From Ornithodoros turicata (Eukaryota; Arthropoda; Arachnida; Ixodida; Argasidae): a DNA stretch of 64,000 nt. The notes under the pieces were generated by a model. That model was given only the letters and a program-made list of their open reading frames with translations. It was not told where the DNA came from and did no database searches. Shown here in pieces: positions 10,891 to 22,528 of the stretch (its first letter is position 1; every line of letters begins with the position of its first letter). Position numbers and translations under genes: made by a program. The stretch is taken from contig NC_088201.1 of assembly GCF_037126465.1 (NCBI RefSeq), positions 64,316,879 to 64,380,878 on the forward strand, given 5' to 3'.

Positions 10891-12390
10891 ATGTACCAAC
10901 TACCCCAAATTTCTACCTTGGTGTAGACTCCTAGACCTGTTGGTAGATGTTCGTATCAAAAGAAGCGCTAAAACAACTAAACAAGACACACGCCGCATTG
11001 CGTTTGTGCGCTGTCCGTTTTAGGGTTTTTTATTGATACCTCACCCCACCACCATCCCTCTCTCTGGTACACTGCGACCACTCCAACAGAGGGGAGAGAG
11101 GGAAATCCAATGTATAATCTGACGTCCCCCCCCCCCCCCATTAGATCCTCTACTGCATTCGTACTTCCAACTATACTCACAGCTATATACTTCCATATGG
11201 TTGAAGGCTATCCCTGTGTATAGTAACTGGCAGGCTTTCTGTGGAAGAAAGAAGGGTATGGCTTGGATAGTGGATCAACTGTGACTCGCACAAAGTTGAA
11301 CACCAAACTTGATGCGTATACGTGCAAATTACGATTTCTTGAAGCGCTTCAACGTAAGCCATTGAACTTCGTAGTCTGACCATACGTGCAAGGCTCAATG
11401 GTGAGCGTCAAAGCACAATTAAAAGATCACGGCGGATGACTGCAAAACTGTCTAGTCATTTGACAGGTGGCGGTAGTGATGGAACTGTTTGCCGTAGTCG
11501 GAGGTGGGTGGGGGTGGGGGGGTGGGGATTGTGCGTCCTGTGCTGACTTCACAGCCGGCGCCTCCCGGCCTCTGCGCATGCGTGTAGACGATTTGCCCGC
11601 CAACCAGCGCCTTCCTTTAGGATAAGGAGGCAATGAAATTTAGAAGGACGAACGCAACAATTACCGTGTATTCACGAGAGCAACATCCACATACAAATAT
11701 TCCATAGTGGAAGAAAAGGTAAACAAACTGCTCGTGGGGCGGAAGTCCCGCCGCCGTCGGAATATCGTGGGTGGCGCGCCGCACACATAGCAGACGACAC
11801 CATCGGCCCATTCGTCTGCTACAGAATATCTTGAGGCTGAGCCGCGGGATCTTTCCAGGATATATAGAAGAGCACGAAAAGACATGACTACGTTAAGCAC
11901 TAGCGCTCACGTGGCAGCAGAAATCTTCCGTTGGAGTATTCTGGGGAATGTCGGTTGTACACGGTTAAAGTGCCGGCCTAAATCTCGTGTCTTCAGAATC
12001 CTACCGAATTTATGCCATCGCAATCCACGTGTCCCACGCCCATGTCGCGCAAACAGCGTAGAATTATTTCCTAGTTTTGAGAAGTACATGGCGTCATGGG
12101 TTGCTCAGTCTAACAAAGCGTCTGGCAACATTGCTTCTCGAAGGTCGATTTCCGTCTCCTCACCACAGCTGCTGGTAGCGCTGGTAGTCTTCCAACGCGT
12201 GGGCCGGAGAGCGGAGACTCGCGCTGCTGCTGCTAGAAAACGAGAACAGACGCCAGACCTCCCGGTGACATCACCTAGTTTGGGATAATCTGAAACTGTA
12301 TAATTTTGCAGGATGTTTTCGACAATTCGTGCAAGCGCATAACATTCACTGACGGCATTTCGAAGAATGGCAGTTGACGAAACGGCTGTG
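10891..12390. other. Intergenic, nothing recognised
   Basis: C-rich runs (for example near 11126-11139) and a GT/GG-rich stretch near 11505-11527. Open frames such as 11884-12288 have no domain or splice support. Confidence 0.35.
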
Positions 12391-12392
12391 GC

Positions 12393-12560
12393 ATTCGAAT
12401 TCACACCCTCCGACTTCCGATCAGAGATGTGACACCGTGCTAGCTACTCTCTCATCAACGGACCAAGCCACGCTAGGAACCAAGAGAATGTATTGAGTGT
12501 GAATGCCTGTCTGGGTTTCCTAGTCATCTCTGATCGGAAGTCTGAGGGTGTGGATTCGAG
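12393..12560. repeat. Inverted repeat ending in a tRNA-like B box
   Basis: Left arm 12393-12429 (contains GACTTCCGATCAGAGATG) is inverted at 12525-12560, which runs into GGATTCGAG, a B-box-like stretch. The downstream sequence (CGCCGCCACTGCGGTG) continues like a tRNA-derived repeat body. Probably two SINE fragments in opposite orientation. Confidence 0.5.
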
Positions 12561-13440
12561 CGCCGCCACTGCGGTGTCGTTTGATCAATTGCCATGCTTT
12601 AATCGAGGTTCCTTCGGGATGCTGCAACCATCTAGCGTAAAGAAGACAACCGCGTACAGCTAGTTGGTGATACTGAAGCATTGACAAACGTTGAAAAACA
12701 GGACGCTCAGGAGTGTGCCTGTGCCTCTTACTTCTATTGCTTTTTCTGTAACTACCAAGATACTGCTTACGTATACAGCTATACTTTATTACGCATACTT
12801 TTTCTTTTGTTCGTGCCAACACAGACGTCGTGAAGCGAAATGAAGCTACAAACACCAGAGGAACTATTTGTTTGACCTGAGCCACTTTCGTAACTGAAGC
12901 ACATTACACTAGTTCATTCAACGCCAGTTGAGTCAACTGCAGTTGAGCTCCGCTGCGATTACGTGCATCCTTAGTTCTCATCAACGATCCCAATGTCGCC
13001 TGGGATTGCCCCGGAGTCTTACCTGGACACTCTGTCACTTTGAACTATCTTACCTGTCCTGCCAAGAGAAAAGAGAAACTCGTACTTTGCAGTGGACTGC
13101 TTGAACATAGCTCGAATGTTGCTCTGCTTGCACTTGTGCGCACATAACATCTTGAGCGCTGAATTCACGTTACAAACAGCAAGAAAAATCACCGTCTCCA
13201 TGTTTTATCATTGTCATGGCGCAGTATGACCTCATGAAACATCAAATCAAATCCGATCAACGATCCCAATGTGTTCGAATGTGAGGTTCGTAGCCCACCA
13301 TGTACTCTTTCTGCTTTTGTATTCATGCCAACTGTGTGCCTTCATGTAACGCTCGTAGGGGCCCTTGATGTATCCTCATCAACAAAACCAAATGAAATAC
13401 AAATAAATGAAACATGTAAATTATAACGTCAGCGCCAACT
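12561..13440. other. Intergenic; family B repeat remnant
   Basis: The only recognised feature is a family B fragment near 13205-13256 (CATTGTCATGGCGCAGTATG). No gene is seen. Confidence 0.35.
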
Positions 13441-13997
13441 GTACGGGATGGGTGCTCTAAAAGATCAGTCAGCCACATTTTCGCACGTGACGCTACACCT
13501 AGCTACTTGACAGACAAACTTCCGCTAAACACACAGTGAATAATTTGTACCAGTGAAACGTACGAAAAAATCGTGGTTACCAGGCGCTGCGTAACAAAAT
13601 AAATACGATCACGCTACCTTTCGTCTTCATGCATTTCCTATGCGCTATACCGATGCAAATACGGCGGGCTGCCAAGGGTTTGGTGCAGCTCCCGCCTAGG
13701 GGCGCTAGCGACGTGGAAGCCGAAACAAACTGATGTCGCCTAGCGCCCCCAGGCGGGTGCTATACACAGCCATCGGCAGAACGCCGTGTTTACATCGGTA
13801 TAGCGCATAGGAAATGCATGAATACGAAAGTTTGCGTGGTCGTATTTATTTTGTACACAGTGTTTGGTAACCACGACTTTTCCTTTGGTTTCTCTGGCAT
13901 AAATTCTTTACTCTGAGGCAGCGGAAGTCTGTGCGTCAAGTAGGAATCGCGCCACGAGCGAAAATGTGGATGACCTTTTAGAGCACCCACCCTGTAC
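13441..13997. mobile_element. 557-bp MITE with full-length inverted arms
   Basis: Begins GTACGGGATGGGTGCTC and ends with the complement GAGCACCCACCCTGTAC. The two halves remain complementary almost to the centre near 13710, with CATGCATTTCCTATGCGC paired to GCGCATAGGAAATGCATG and CCCGCCTAGGGGCGCTAG to CTAGCGCCCCCAGGCGGG. No transposase. A foldback-type non-autonomous DNA element. Confidence 0.8.
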
Positions 13998-16930
13998 TTC
14001 ACATCTGAACTGCAGCTGAGTTTTCAATTGCGCTCTTCGGGGGAAATATGATGACCCGATGATATCCCGTTAAAGTGCGGAAAGGTTTATATAGGTGAGA
14101 CTTCCCATATCTAACAAGTATAGTACATTGGGGGACATTTGGCCATGTGTGTTGGCTGCGAAGCATTATTTACTCATGCGAAGATTATTTTTAAGAGCAG
14201 TAAATCAGGTTGTCTGTTGTTGTTGTGTAGCGGGAGGCGGTAGAGATAAGAAAAGCGGGTTCAAGTTGTATCAGCAACCCTTGTGTGTTCTTTTCCAGTA
14301 AGGTGATGAACTTTCTGGTGACCTAAGTACTGCCCGGCAGTTCGGGAATGTTCTGGAATGGAAGGAGAAGGAAGGGACAGGGTATTTTTGTGTTATAAGC
14401 GGGGATGCTTCGCAAATAAGTCTTTGCTTGGCAGTCAGTGCTGTGTTTGTCTCGTTTTTTGTCCCTTTCGTTGTCCCCTCGCACTGGGGGTTCTTATCGT
14501 TTTTAGAATGATGGCCCGCACACGCGTAGTCTTTGTTGACGTCTCAACCGCTCAGTTGTTTTCGCAGACATCTGGATCAGTTTTTTTTTTTGTTCTGTTT
14601 TTCAATACGGAATGCATTCTACAAATGGGGAGCGAAGTGAGACAAAGCGTATGTCTGTCTGTCCGTGGCATCTCCTGTGAAGCGTGCTTTCACTGCAACG
14701 GCTCAATGTACACAGGAGAAGTAGCCAAGCAGTATGTCTCCCCCACGCTCTCATAGGCGAGCAGACTTGATAGGTGGTGCGCTGTTGTAGCGGAGTGTGA
14801 GGATAATGAAACAGGCATTTCGGGTATGGTTTGATACAAGCCTCTGATGTGCGGTAGTGCATTCCAATTCAAACTAATGAAGTCTTAAGCATGGTGAGCA
14901 AGAGAGCAGCGATAAATGGAGTGAGGCTCGAGCGTGTGTACTTACTTCAGCCATCACAAACACATTTTCTGCATCACTGGTTCAAGCAGTCCCGAAGCGC
15001 AACTCATATACAGCACCGAGCGAATTGCGAGACGTTTCAGTGGCAGCGACTCGCAAGAGTACTTCGCCATCCGGCATTCTGCCGTACTCCGTACGAAGAT
15101 TTGGTCGGGATAACCCAAGGACCCCTGTATGTTTTTTTTTTTTTTTTAAGGTAATGCTTATACGTCGGATCAACTCCTCGAAGGATACCCCTGCCTATCT
15201 TTGAAGCAAGCAACAGGACACAACTTTGAGAGCGATGAAGAACGTGTTTCGTTTTTTTTTTTTTTTTTTTTTTTTGCTACATGCTACTATATTCGTAATC
15301 TAAATACGTATTCTAACGACACCACTTATCTGATTTTTACTTAATTTACACGCAAAGGATAACAGTCTCAATGCTTTCATGATCCATACTGCACGTGTTA
15401 ATAAACATATTTTGTTTTTTATATATTTACAAATATCCAACACACTTTGTGTTGCCTGCACATTACAGAAAAGTGAAGGCCATCTTATATTACTTCTTCC
15501 GACTACGAAAAAAATTATTTACGCAACGAATCTGCAGTAGACCTAATAATGACCTTTGCTGCTCCACCAGCTATCTGGGTGCGAATACACATCCCGTCTG
15601 GAATCATTTCACAAAGGTTGTGTCTGAGGCCGTACGTGTCAAAGCACGATGGAGAGCACTGTGCCGTCCTGTTATGTAAATCATAAAGGTCCCATACAAT
15701 TAGCTTAATTGTACAAAGTATAGCATGAATACAGAGTAAAATAAAGTTTTATGTACCGATTTTGTGTTCTAATTATGGTCACCTTTGAAACACCGCAGAC
15801 AAGCAGACCGTACTGATGCGAACTCCTTACTAGTCTAACCCTGTCGCGTCTTACGTTCCCATTTTCTTGTTCCCATCATTCGCATCATCTTATGCTATAG
15901 TTGCTCACAAGCAATCTGGGTTCAGGAGGGTCGGACATGTCTGGGAAGGCCGTTCGAAAGGCCCAACAGATGGAGTCGGCGAAAGTTTGAGCCCAGACTC
16001 TAATAATTTAGCTAAATTGGCACGCGGAAAGCTTTTTTTTTTTTTTTTCGCTGACGCTGTAACACTTTTCTGAGGAGCCAACACATTAGAGTTTAATAAT
16101 GCGATATTCCCACATCTCTGAAAGTGATGGCAAATTTGTGATGATCTCAATGGGGAAGAAAAAGAAGACATTTGCGCCGAGAATTACAAAACTGACATGT
16201 GTATCAAACGAAGCGAATGTGGCTAGAAATCTTGCCAGAATATTGCCGTACTGCACGATTTTGAAAATGCACGGGGAGCTCCATAGGCTTCGAAAGTGTC
16301 CAAATAGGGCCCCGAAGTCGTTTATGAGGCGCTGTTTTTTTTTTTTGTGTTTTCTTTTTTCCTTTCTTTTTCTGAGTCTGAGACTTGCGGAAGCATAACG
16401 TCGAAACAGCATTGACTCGTTACATACAAACATTCCATCTGAACCGTTTCGGGAACATATCACCACCTCATATTTTTCCAATCAGTTCCAGTTAGGTTTA
16501 GAAGAGAAAAATTCGGTCACGTTCAGTGCCGGCTCACGAAAAATGGCGTTTTTTACCGATTCGCAATTCGGTTCCAGCGTAAGGTTCACTATCCCGGTCA
16601 CAACAGAAATCGCATAGAGTTCGTTCGAAGTGACTTCCACCGTATAGTGGACTCAACGGAAGTTCAAGCAATGTGGTTGAAAGCGGTAGCGTGACGCGGT
16701 TATAAAATTGTTGATGCCACAGAAGATTCCACGGTAGAGGCGAAGCTGCAGCACTAAGTATAGGACTGACATCAAAGCACCAGGCTCGTCCTATACCGGA
16801 ATACTGTTGCCTGGGGGGGGGATCGGGCTTTCTATCTGGATGATGAACAAGCGGGACCGCCGAGATGTGGGCGGGGTCAGCCTGTGAGTCCACGCACACT
16901 CTGGCAGATATGAGGGCGCTGCTATAGCTA
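13998..16930. other. Intergenic, homopolymer runs only
   Basis: No gene recognised. Poly(T) tracts at 15131-15147 and 15252-15275 (24 T) and short A or T runs near 16030 and 16340. Open frames are short and without motifs. Confidence 0.35.
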
Positions 16931-17219
16931 GCGGCACTTTCTTCCAAGGCCAGCCTTCTCGTTTGGGGTTGCGTGTTCCGCTTTGGTGCCCTCTTTCCCC
17001 CTCCGCTGTTTTGGTGCGTTCTTTCATTTCGGTTTGGTTCTCCTCGCACTTTTGCTCTTTCATCGCATTCCCTAAAAGGCGCGCCCACCAAGAAGAGAAA
17101 GCGAGGAGGAACTCTCGGTGTCCCTCGGCGGAGGCCCGCGCACGCACACACGTTTCGGTTTTTGACGCTGTTTGACGGCCTGCTTTGACAACGTTCGACT
17201 TTTTGAACTCGGCGCCACC
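16931..17219 (+). promoter_or_regulatory. Presumed promoter and 5' UTR of gene 1
   Basis: A GC- and CpG-richer stretch directly upstream of the gene 1 start. No TATA box is visible at a sensible distance. The start codon sits in a strong Kozak context (GCCACCATG at 17214-17222). Overlapping minus-strand open frames of 205 and 193 codons here are explained by base composition. Promoter function is inferred from position only. Confidence 0.4.
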
Positions 17220-17303
17220 ATGTCTCACACGAGGACCACCATCCGCATCACGAAAAATGATGACTGCTGCAGCGTTCCGGGACTTTTGAGGGTCACCGAA
17301 ACG
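17220..17303 (+). CDS. MARVEL-like tetraspan protein 1, exon 1
   Basis: First coding exon of a four-exon gene (17220-17303, 27234-27425, 27511-27636, 36654-36728) encoding 158 aa. It starts at an ATG in GCCACC context and encodes 28 residues, a charged cytosolic N-terminus with a double cysteine (DDCCSVPG), followed by GTGAGC. The intron is phase 0. The product has four hydrophobic spans, about residues 24-45, 57-80, 94-116 and 135-156, with short loops. This is the shape of MARVEL-domain proteins (plasmolipin, CMTM, singles bar), which act in vesicle, myelin, junction or fusion-related membrane domains. The cysteines near the membrane could be palmitoylated (inference). Family membership rests on topology and spacing, not on a search. 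Its paralogue lies downstream at 44183-54428. Confidence 0.75.
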
Positions 17304-20300
17304 GTGAGCATTTTGTGGCGTTGCGCTTGGCTCTTGTGGGGCGCGGGTGACTGAACCTCCACCACAACGCAACTGGTGCGCGGACGTTATCTTTGGCTAT
17401 ATGAGCGAATAGGTTAGGTTTGTGTGGATCAGTAAGCAACTTGTTTCGTTTCTGGAAAAATGCTGATCAGGTGAAAATGACCAGTAAATTAAAATTTCTC
17501 CCTGCGGGGGCGGCGCCGGCCCATTAATGACCGATGGTGTCCGTAACCTGACATGCACTGTGATATTTAAAGTAGACGGCGCCCCATCTGGTGACTGTAA
17601 CATGAATGTGGGTTTTGACAGTTGAGGTTTCGCGCGATGCTGGCGCTTCCCCAACCTCCCACCTGTACAGGATGTACAGGATACGGTAGTGATAAGTCCC
17701 TGCTTGAGCTTTCACGTTGAACGGCTGTCATTCAGCGAGAAAGTCCTAGCAGGCGTGTGTGCTATATGCGATATTCGCAACACTCGCGAATGTGTTTTTG
17801 TATTTGCTTGTTTGTAGTACCTGGAATGAACGCGTTCCAGTCAATGCGGAATGATTGAAAACGTGCAAAAATGAAGTTTACAGGCGCTAAACATCCGATG
17901 TGCATGGTAACGCCTGTCAGCACCAACACGCAGTACTAAGTTCATCGTCGTAATGGTCTGCAATGATCTGTCATGTGTTTTCGTTCACCGGTTCCTTGGC
18001 TCCCCCAAGACAAGAAGACGCGCAGGGCTTTCGTGCGTATATAGTACTACGCCATGCGGACTATCATGCACGAACTGACATCGTAATATGTTTTATGTTG
18101 CTTCGTCCTGCAGCAAGATTTGCGTTCTTTCGTACTGTTTCGCACTTTTCCTGGCCGGGGACGTTTTCATCTACACCGCATTGACAATGAGAAGCAGCTA
18201 TCGGAAAAGATCGATGGTGTATCGCCTCGTTTTTACTTTTTTTTCTATTAGATTCCGTGTTGTGCGTCGGCGGCTGGTATGCTATTCACAGGGCACAATA
18301 CATACATACGTACAACAGCAACAAGTACATGATTATCCATGTTTATAATTTATTTTTCATTTATTTTTCAATTCCATTCAACAAAGACGTGATGACGATG
18401 TTACGCGGTGTTTCGCCACTTGGGTTGCGGTGATCATATCCCACTACCTGTGAGTTAGTGTGAAGTTGTGTGGAATGTACGCCTACGCAGGGTAGGCGAA
18501 CTATACCGTCCATCCTGTAGGCCTGTTGTCGTTGTAGGAAGCACACAACTGAACTGAACTCGTTGAAGAGTACATCAGCGCTGGTGTTCCGGATACATAC
18601 ACATTACAGATAAAAATTCCGTCAGCGTAGATTCGGCAAGTTTTCTGATTATTCTAATAATTTATTTTCCGCCATAAGTGTAGGGGAGGCATGAGGCGAA
18701 AAGCGGAATAGAAGGCGAAAGTCGTATCGCCCTCATTGTATAGATCATGGTCATGAGATGTCCCACGTTATAAACCTGAAGTCTGATTTCATCGCGGACA
18801 GCTAGAGACAACAATCGGTCGAGGTGGATACGAAACTCGCATGTATTCCTCATAAGCAAAAAGAGTTTTATGCCTCTATATCCTATAACGCAAATTTATA
18901 AATATCGAAGTGTATAAACGGATATGTTGAGCAATTCCCCTTGCGGGCCGAGCCGTTCGCTGTACTTAGTTCGTATTATGGTTTATATGGCCAGCTGTCG
19001 GGCGGGAGTGCCCAGTCACGTCACGGACGTAAAACTGTCGACATGTTAGTGTTTATTTACGGAACAGCTTCTGAGGTCCCTCGTCGTCAGGCGTGACCGC
19101 ACGCTTCTTTCTCTCTCCCCCCCCCCCCCCTCCTTCTCATCGTAAAAGGCTTCGTGGTTGGCACCGCGCCAAGCACACGATACCTGTAGAAGCGTAGCGA
19201 TAATTTATTAAAATTGATTTCACAGTAAGTTCGATTAACTACACATCAAACCCAATAAAGTAAATTCGAATCGGCTCCAGTGGTCAACTCGGGTTCTGTC
19301 CTTTGTTATTTACGTTCAAGTACCAGACTGTACAAACAACATACGAGTATTATTTCCAGCGGGCGCATGAGTGATAATACACGCAATGCCTCCAGAAAAA
19401 GTATCGTCCTCCCCTAGCCTAAACGTAGCTGGCGCATATCAGTGGACAGGAATTGTATCTTTGCACAAACAGTCGCCGTTTCACTCAAGCTATGCCCGTT
19501 TTTTGGAATTTGGTTAGACACTTCAATTTGTGAATTTGTGGCATTGAATTATATATATAAGAATTTATTACATTGCATTATATATATCAGAAAATTTATT
19601 ACATTGATCTGATGGTATGTACTGTTGGGGGACACGGTTGTGTGAAATAAGCACCCCGTGGTTTACACCCTTTGAAACCCCCAGGTTTTGCGAGACTATT
19701 TCGTTCGAGTAATAAACACGTGCAGCATAAGGTCCATCTTCCAATACAATATTGACGCAACAATTTCAAGTCCAACAAAGAAAATATGGGCTGCGGAACT
19801 ACTGACAGACGATATCAGACAACCGTGTCCCAAACAGTACAATGAAACCAGTGAATTATTATTGCAGAAAATACGTGTGTGCGAATGAGAGGTCTCCATT
19901 TACGCGTTTAATTTTAATTAAGTCTTATTTTTGCGGCGCGTTTTCAACGGATAATAGTGCGACGTATTTTCGAGGAATTTTCGGAGGCAAGCAATAATGA
20001 CACACTGTCTCGATACGAAGGCAGCTTTCGACGGTATGCTTCCAGACCGAATATTCAAAAACGAACATAAACTGAAAACAACGAAGATAAAGAAGTAATG
20101 TTGGAAACCGCTGCAGACGTGCCAGAAAACAAACTAAAGGGTGCGAAGTTACCTTTCACACGTTGACAAAATTTCGCGAAACAGCGAATTTCGTCTCAAG
20201 TTTATGAGATGTTGCCTTGTCCGTACAAATCCGTAGACCGTCCTGTCAACTACGTATATGAGCGAGCTTGTACGATAAACGTTTGTGCAACGGCCAGGTG

Positions 20301-20610
20301 TTCGTACGGGTCATAATTCTTCGAGGCGAACCCATCTCAGGGGGCCTCTTCTGTAATCCCCAGGTTGTTTCTGCGATCCCCACGTGATATAGCCTCCTCG
20401 AGGAGTAAATCGGAGTGGGATGCGCAATTACCGGGTTCGTGCTGCACGAGATGGAAGAGGACCATCTGGCTTTTGGATCGTCCCTCTCTCCGCTTCGCAC
20501 ATCAGGCGTTAGCGATTTTCAGACTTCAGATCGTACCACTTACACGAGAGAGCTGCAGGTGACCGGAAGAGATTGGAAATATACAACGTGCATTTTTAGA
20601 CCTTATTCCT
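17304..20610 (+). other. Gene 1 intron 1, proximal part
   Basis: Intron sequence with no recognisable exon. AT-rich microsatellite-like stretches near 19548-19590 and a C12 run near 19118. A short RT-like string near 19997-20095 is treated as a weak signal only. Confidence 0.4.
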
Positions 20611-20620
20611 TTTTGAGGGG

Positions 20621-20745
20621 GGGGGGATATGTTTATTATGAAAAAAAAAGGAAAGGTCAGCAAGACGGTGGTCACTTGCTATTCCGAAAAAAAGGGAAAG
20701 AAAATGAGAAGAAGAAAAGAAGAGGAAAAGGGCAAAAGAAAAGAA
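20621..20745 (+). repeat. Dispersed repeat family D, copy 1
   Basis: GGGGATATGTTTATTATGAA, an A-rich run, GGAAAGGTCAGC, then a purine-rich tract. The same order (GGGGGATATATTTATTAGAC, A run, GGAAAGGTCAGCC) occurs at 42794-42920. Dispersed repeat, class unknown. Confidence 0.5.
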
Positions 20746-20785
20746 AAGGAAGAAGACATGCTAACCATAACATGAAACCAAACTT

Positions 20786-20814
<29 letters not shown>
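20786..20814. repeat. (TA)n microsatellite
   Basis: TA dinucleotide run with one interruption. Confidence 0.85.
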
Positions 20815-20816
<2 letters not shown>

Positions 20817-20930
20817 GCAAAATGTAACTAAGGGACTCGGAAGCTTTAAGGGATTGGTACGAGACTACAATTTATCACATTTTAAAACTCGTAAAACTAG
20901 ACTATGGGGAAATTGGCATTACATAAAGGA

Positions 20931-20975
20931 GTGAACGTTTCGACGACAGCGTCGTCTTCAACCGGACTGAGGGGT
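20931..20975 (-). ncRNA. Degenerate hammerhead-ribozyme-like motif
   Basis: The minus strand reads CAGTCCGGTTGAAGACGACG, then CTGTCGTC and GAAACGTTCAC. This is the order of a type I hammerhead: a CUGAUGA-like box, a stem II hairpin (GACGAC / GTCGTC with a GCT loop), then GAAAC. The first core box is CGGTTGA, two changes from CTGATGA, so catalysis is unlikely. Such motifs occur in Penelope-like retroelements (established for that class). No Penelope coding sequence is visible nearby. It lies inside gene 1 intron 1 on the opposite strand. Confidence 0.45.
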
Positions 20976-21062
20976 ACAATACTAGGAACTACTACTAGTG
21001 AACTAGTGAACAGAACAGAACAGAACTAATACTAGTGAACAGAGATGGGAGAGAAAAAAAAG

Positions 21063-21152
21063 TGTACACGTGATAGGGCGCTCCTCATAAAGTTTTCACA
21101 AGAGCTTCGTCCCCGGGGAAAACTTTATGAGGAGCGCCCTATCACGTGTACA
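21063..21152. repeat. 35-bp perfect inverted repeat, 20-nt loop
   Basis: Arm TGTACACGTGATAGGGCGCT plus 15 more bases (21063-21097) is exactly inverted at 21118-21152 around the loop 21098-21117. It lies about 90 bp from the hammerhead-like motif and could belong to the same decayed element. Confidence 0.9.
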
Positions 21153-21369
21153 GTGCCAGGAAATAAACACGTCCACACTCATTCACTCTCTCACACTGGG
21201 GGTAAAGGAAAGCCGCTTCTTTGAAGATGCGCAATAAACCAAATAAAGAAAAAAATGGCGCTCCTTCACGAATTTTTTGCGGACGATCTACCGAACGGAT
21301 TTTTGTTCTGAAAACTGTTTTGGTATCTGGTGACCGAAGAGATGAGATGTTCTCATTGGAGCAACTTCG

Positions 21370-21565
21370 TAGCTTTTATAATTAAAAAGTTAATTATTGA
21401 AAGTTAATTAAGACATTGCCTTAGGAGTCTGTTAATGCCCCTCTAGGGAGTGCCCTTCAGCATATGCTATATTGTAATTGATTTCATCTCGAAAAAAGTG
21501 ATTGATATATTTTAAAAGATCTGTTCACACTTAGCGTGGACACCCTGTATATATATATATATATA
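21370..21565 (+). repeat. Dispersed repeat family C, copy 2, with (TA)n
   Basis: ATAATTAAAAAGTTAATTAT, then a TTAGGAGTCTGTTAATGCCC-type stretch, ending GTGGACACCCTGTATATA and a TA run at 21548-21565. Related to 9925-10105 (-) and 39510-39705 (+). Confidence 0.5.
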
Positions 21566-21817
21566 ATGGCGACAGTGTTGGTAATTTCCTCAGCAGAAGT
21601 CCACGACGTGTGATGATTTACAGGGGAGCAGTTAAAGTGATATCGCGTTTCCAGCAGTAATCTTCGGAATGTCAACTCATCTGAGAAGCGACTGACGTCA
21701 ACAGGAGAGAATGTTTTTCTGCGTCGCACGTAATGCAAAATTCGCTTCTGATGTAACGTTCATGTTACTTCGCGGATAAGTTGACATTCTGGCGATTATT
21801 GCAGTAAACGCGATGTC

Positions 21818-22143
21818 GCTCTAAAGGGGCACTCAAGTGCAACAATTTCTCCTCGCCGAATCAAAGATGGCGTCACTTTGACATCAACGCAAAAGGAGCG
21901 GGACTCATTCGTGCGTCGTTCATGATTTATGAACGAGAAGAAACTTGCAGTTTACCCTTTCCCTCTCCTTCTCAAGAAGACCATTAATGCGGAGCAGGCT
22001 CTGATTGGTCTTCTCAAAAGATTTGCCCAATCATCGAGCGAGATCGTTTGAAATGGCCAATCGGAAGCTTCTCCGCATTGTCGCGGTTCTTGATAAGGAG
22101 AGGGAAAACGTAGAAAATTTTGCACTTTAGGGCCCCTTTAAGC
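21818..22143. mobile_element. MITE with TAAAGGGGC ends
   Basis: Left end CTCTAAAGGGGCACTCAAGT then GCAACAATTT. The inverted right end reads GCTTAAAGGGGCCCTAAAGT then GCAAAATTTT. The interior also folds: CCCTCTCCTTCTCAAGAA pairs with TTCTTGATAAGGAGAGGG. Single TACCCCTTTAAAGGG-like ends elsewhere (52893-52908) suggest relatives. No coding capacity. Confidence 0.65.
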
Positions 22144-22446
22144 GCGCTCATGGAAATCGTCGGATGTCGCGGACTTCTGCTGAGGAAGGCGTGAAAGACA
22201 GTTTTGTTTTACATTTATACGGTTCGCATGAAGCCCCCTCAGAAAGGAACGCATCGTCAATGTCTGTGTGAATACATCGTGTATACGAAGTTGAGTGATT
22301 CCTCGTCATTAAGAATTATTGTCACATAGTAGAATGAGAGAGATAGAGAGAGTGAGAGATTGAGAAGAAAACAAAAAATGATATTGGCAGCTCTGGTGCA
22401 GCCAGAACACTTAATGTATAGGGCAATGAGGTTGTGGTCTGTTCAG

Positions 22447-22528
22447 ATAAAATGGTGTAAATGCAGGCTAGCTGGTGGGTGAAGTCTGGTAAACAAGCCT
22501 GAGCATGGGCACTCAGGCTTGTTTACCA
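22447..22528 (-). repeat. Family A repeat, copy 3, with 17-bp hairpin
   Basis: Family A core plus a perfect hairpin: TGGTAAACAAGCCTGAG (22487-22503) is inverted at 22512-22528 around an 8-base loop. The corresponding position in the 4018-4078 copy lacks the second arm, so the hairpin is specific to this copy. Confidence 0.6.

Noticed and set aside
11884..12288. 134-codon + frame.
   Set aside because: No domain, no splice context, and composition typical of noise.
16534..17372. Two overlapping minus-strand open frames of 205 and 193 codons.
   Set aside because: They lie in different frames over the same GC-rich stretch that forms the gene 1 promoter and first exon. They are low-complexity in composition with no domain, so they are explained by base bias.
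19997..20095. String translating as LDTKAAFDGMLPDRIF, reminiscent of reverse-transcriptase motif A.
   Set aside because: Only one short block is seen, with no FADD or other RT blocks nearby; too weak to call a retroelement.
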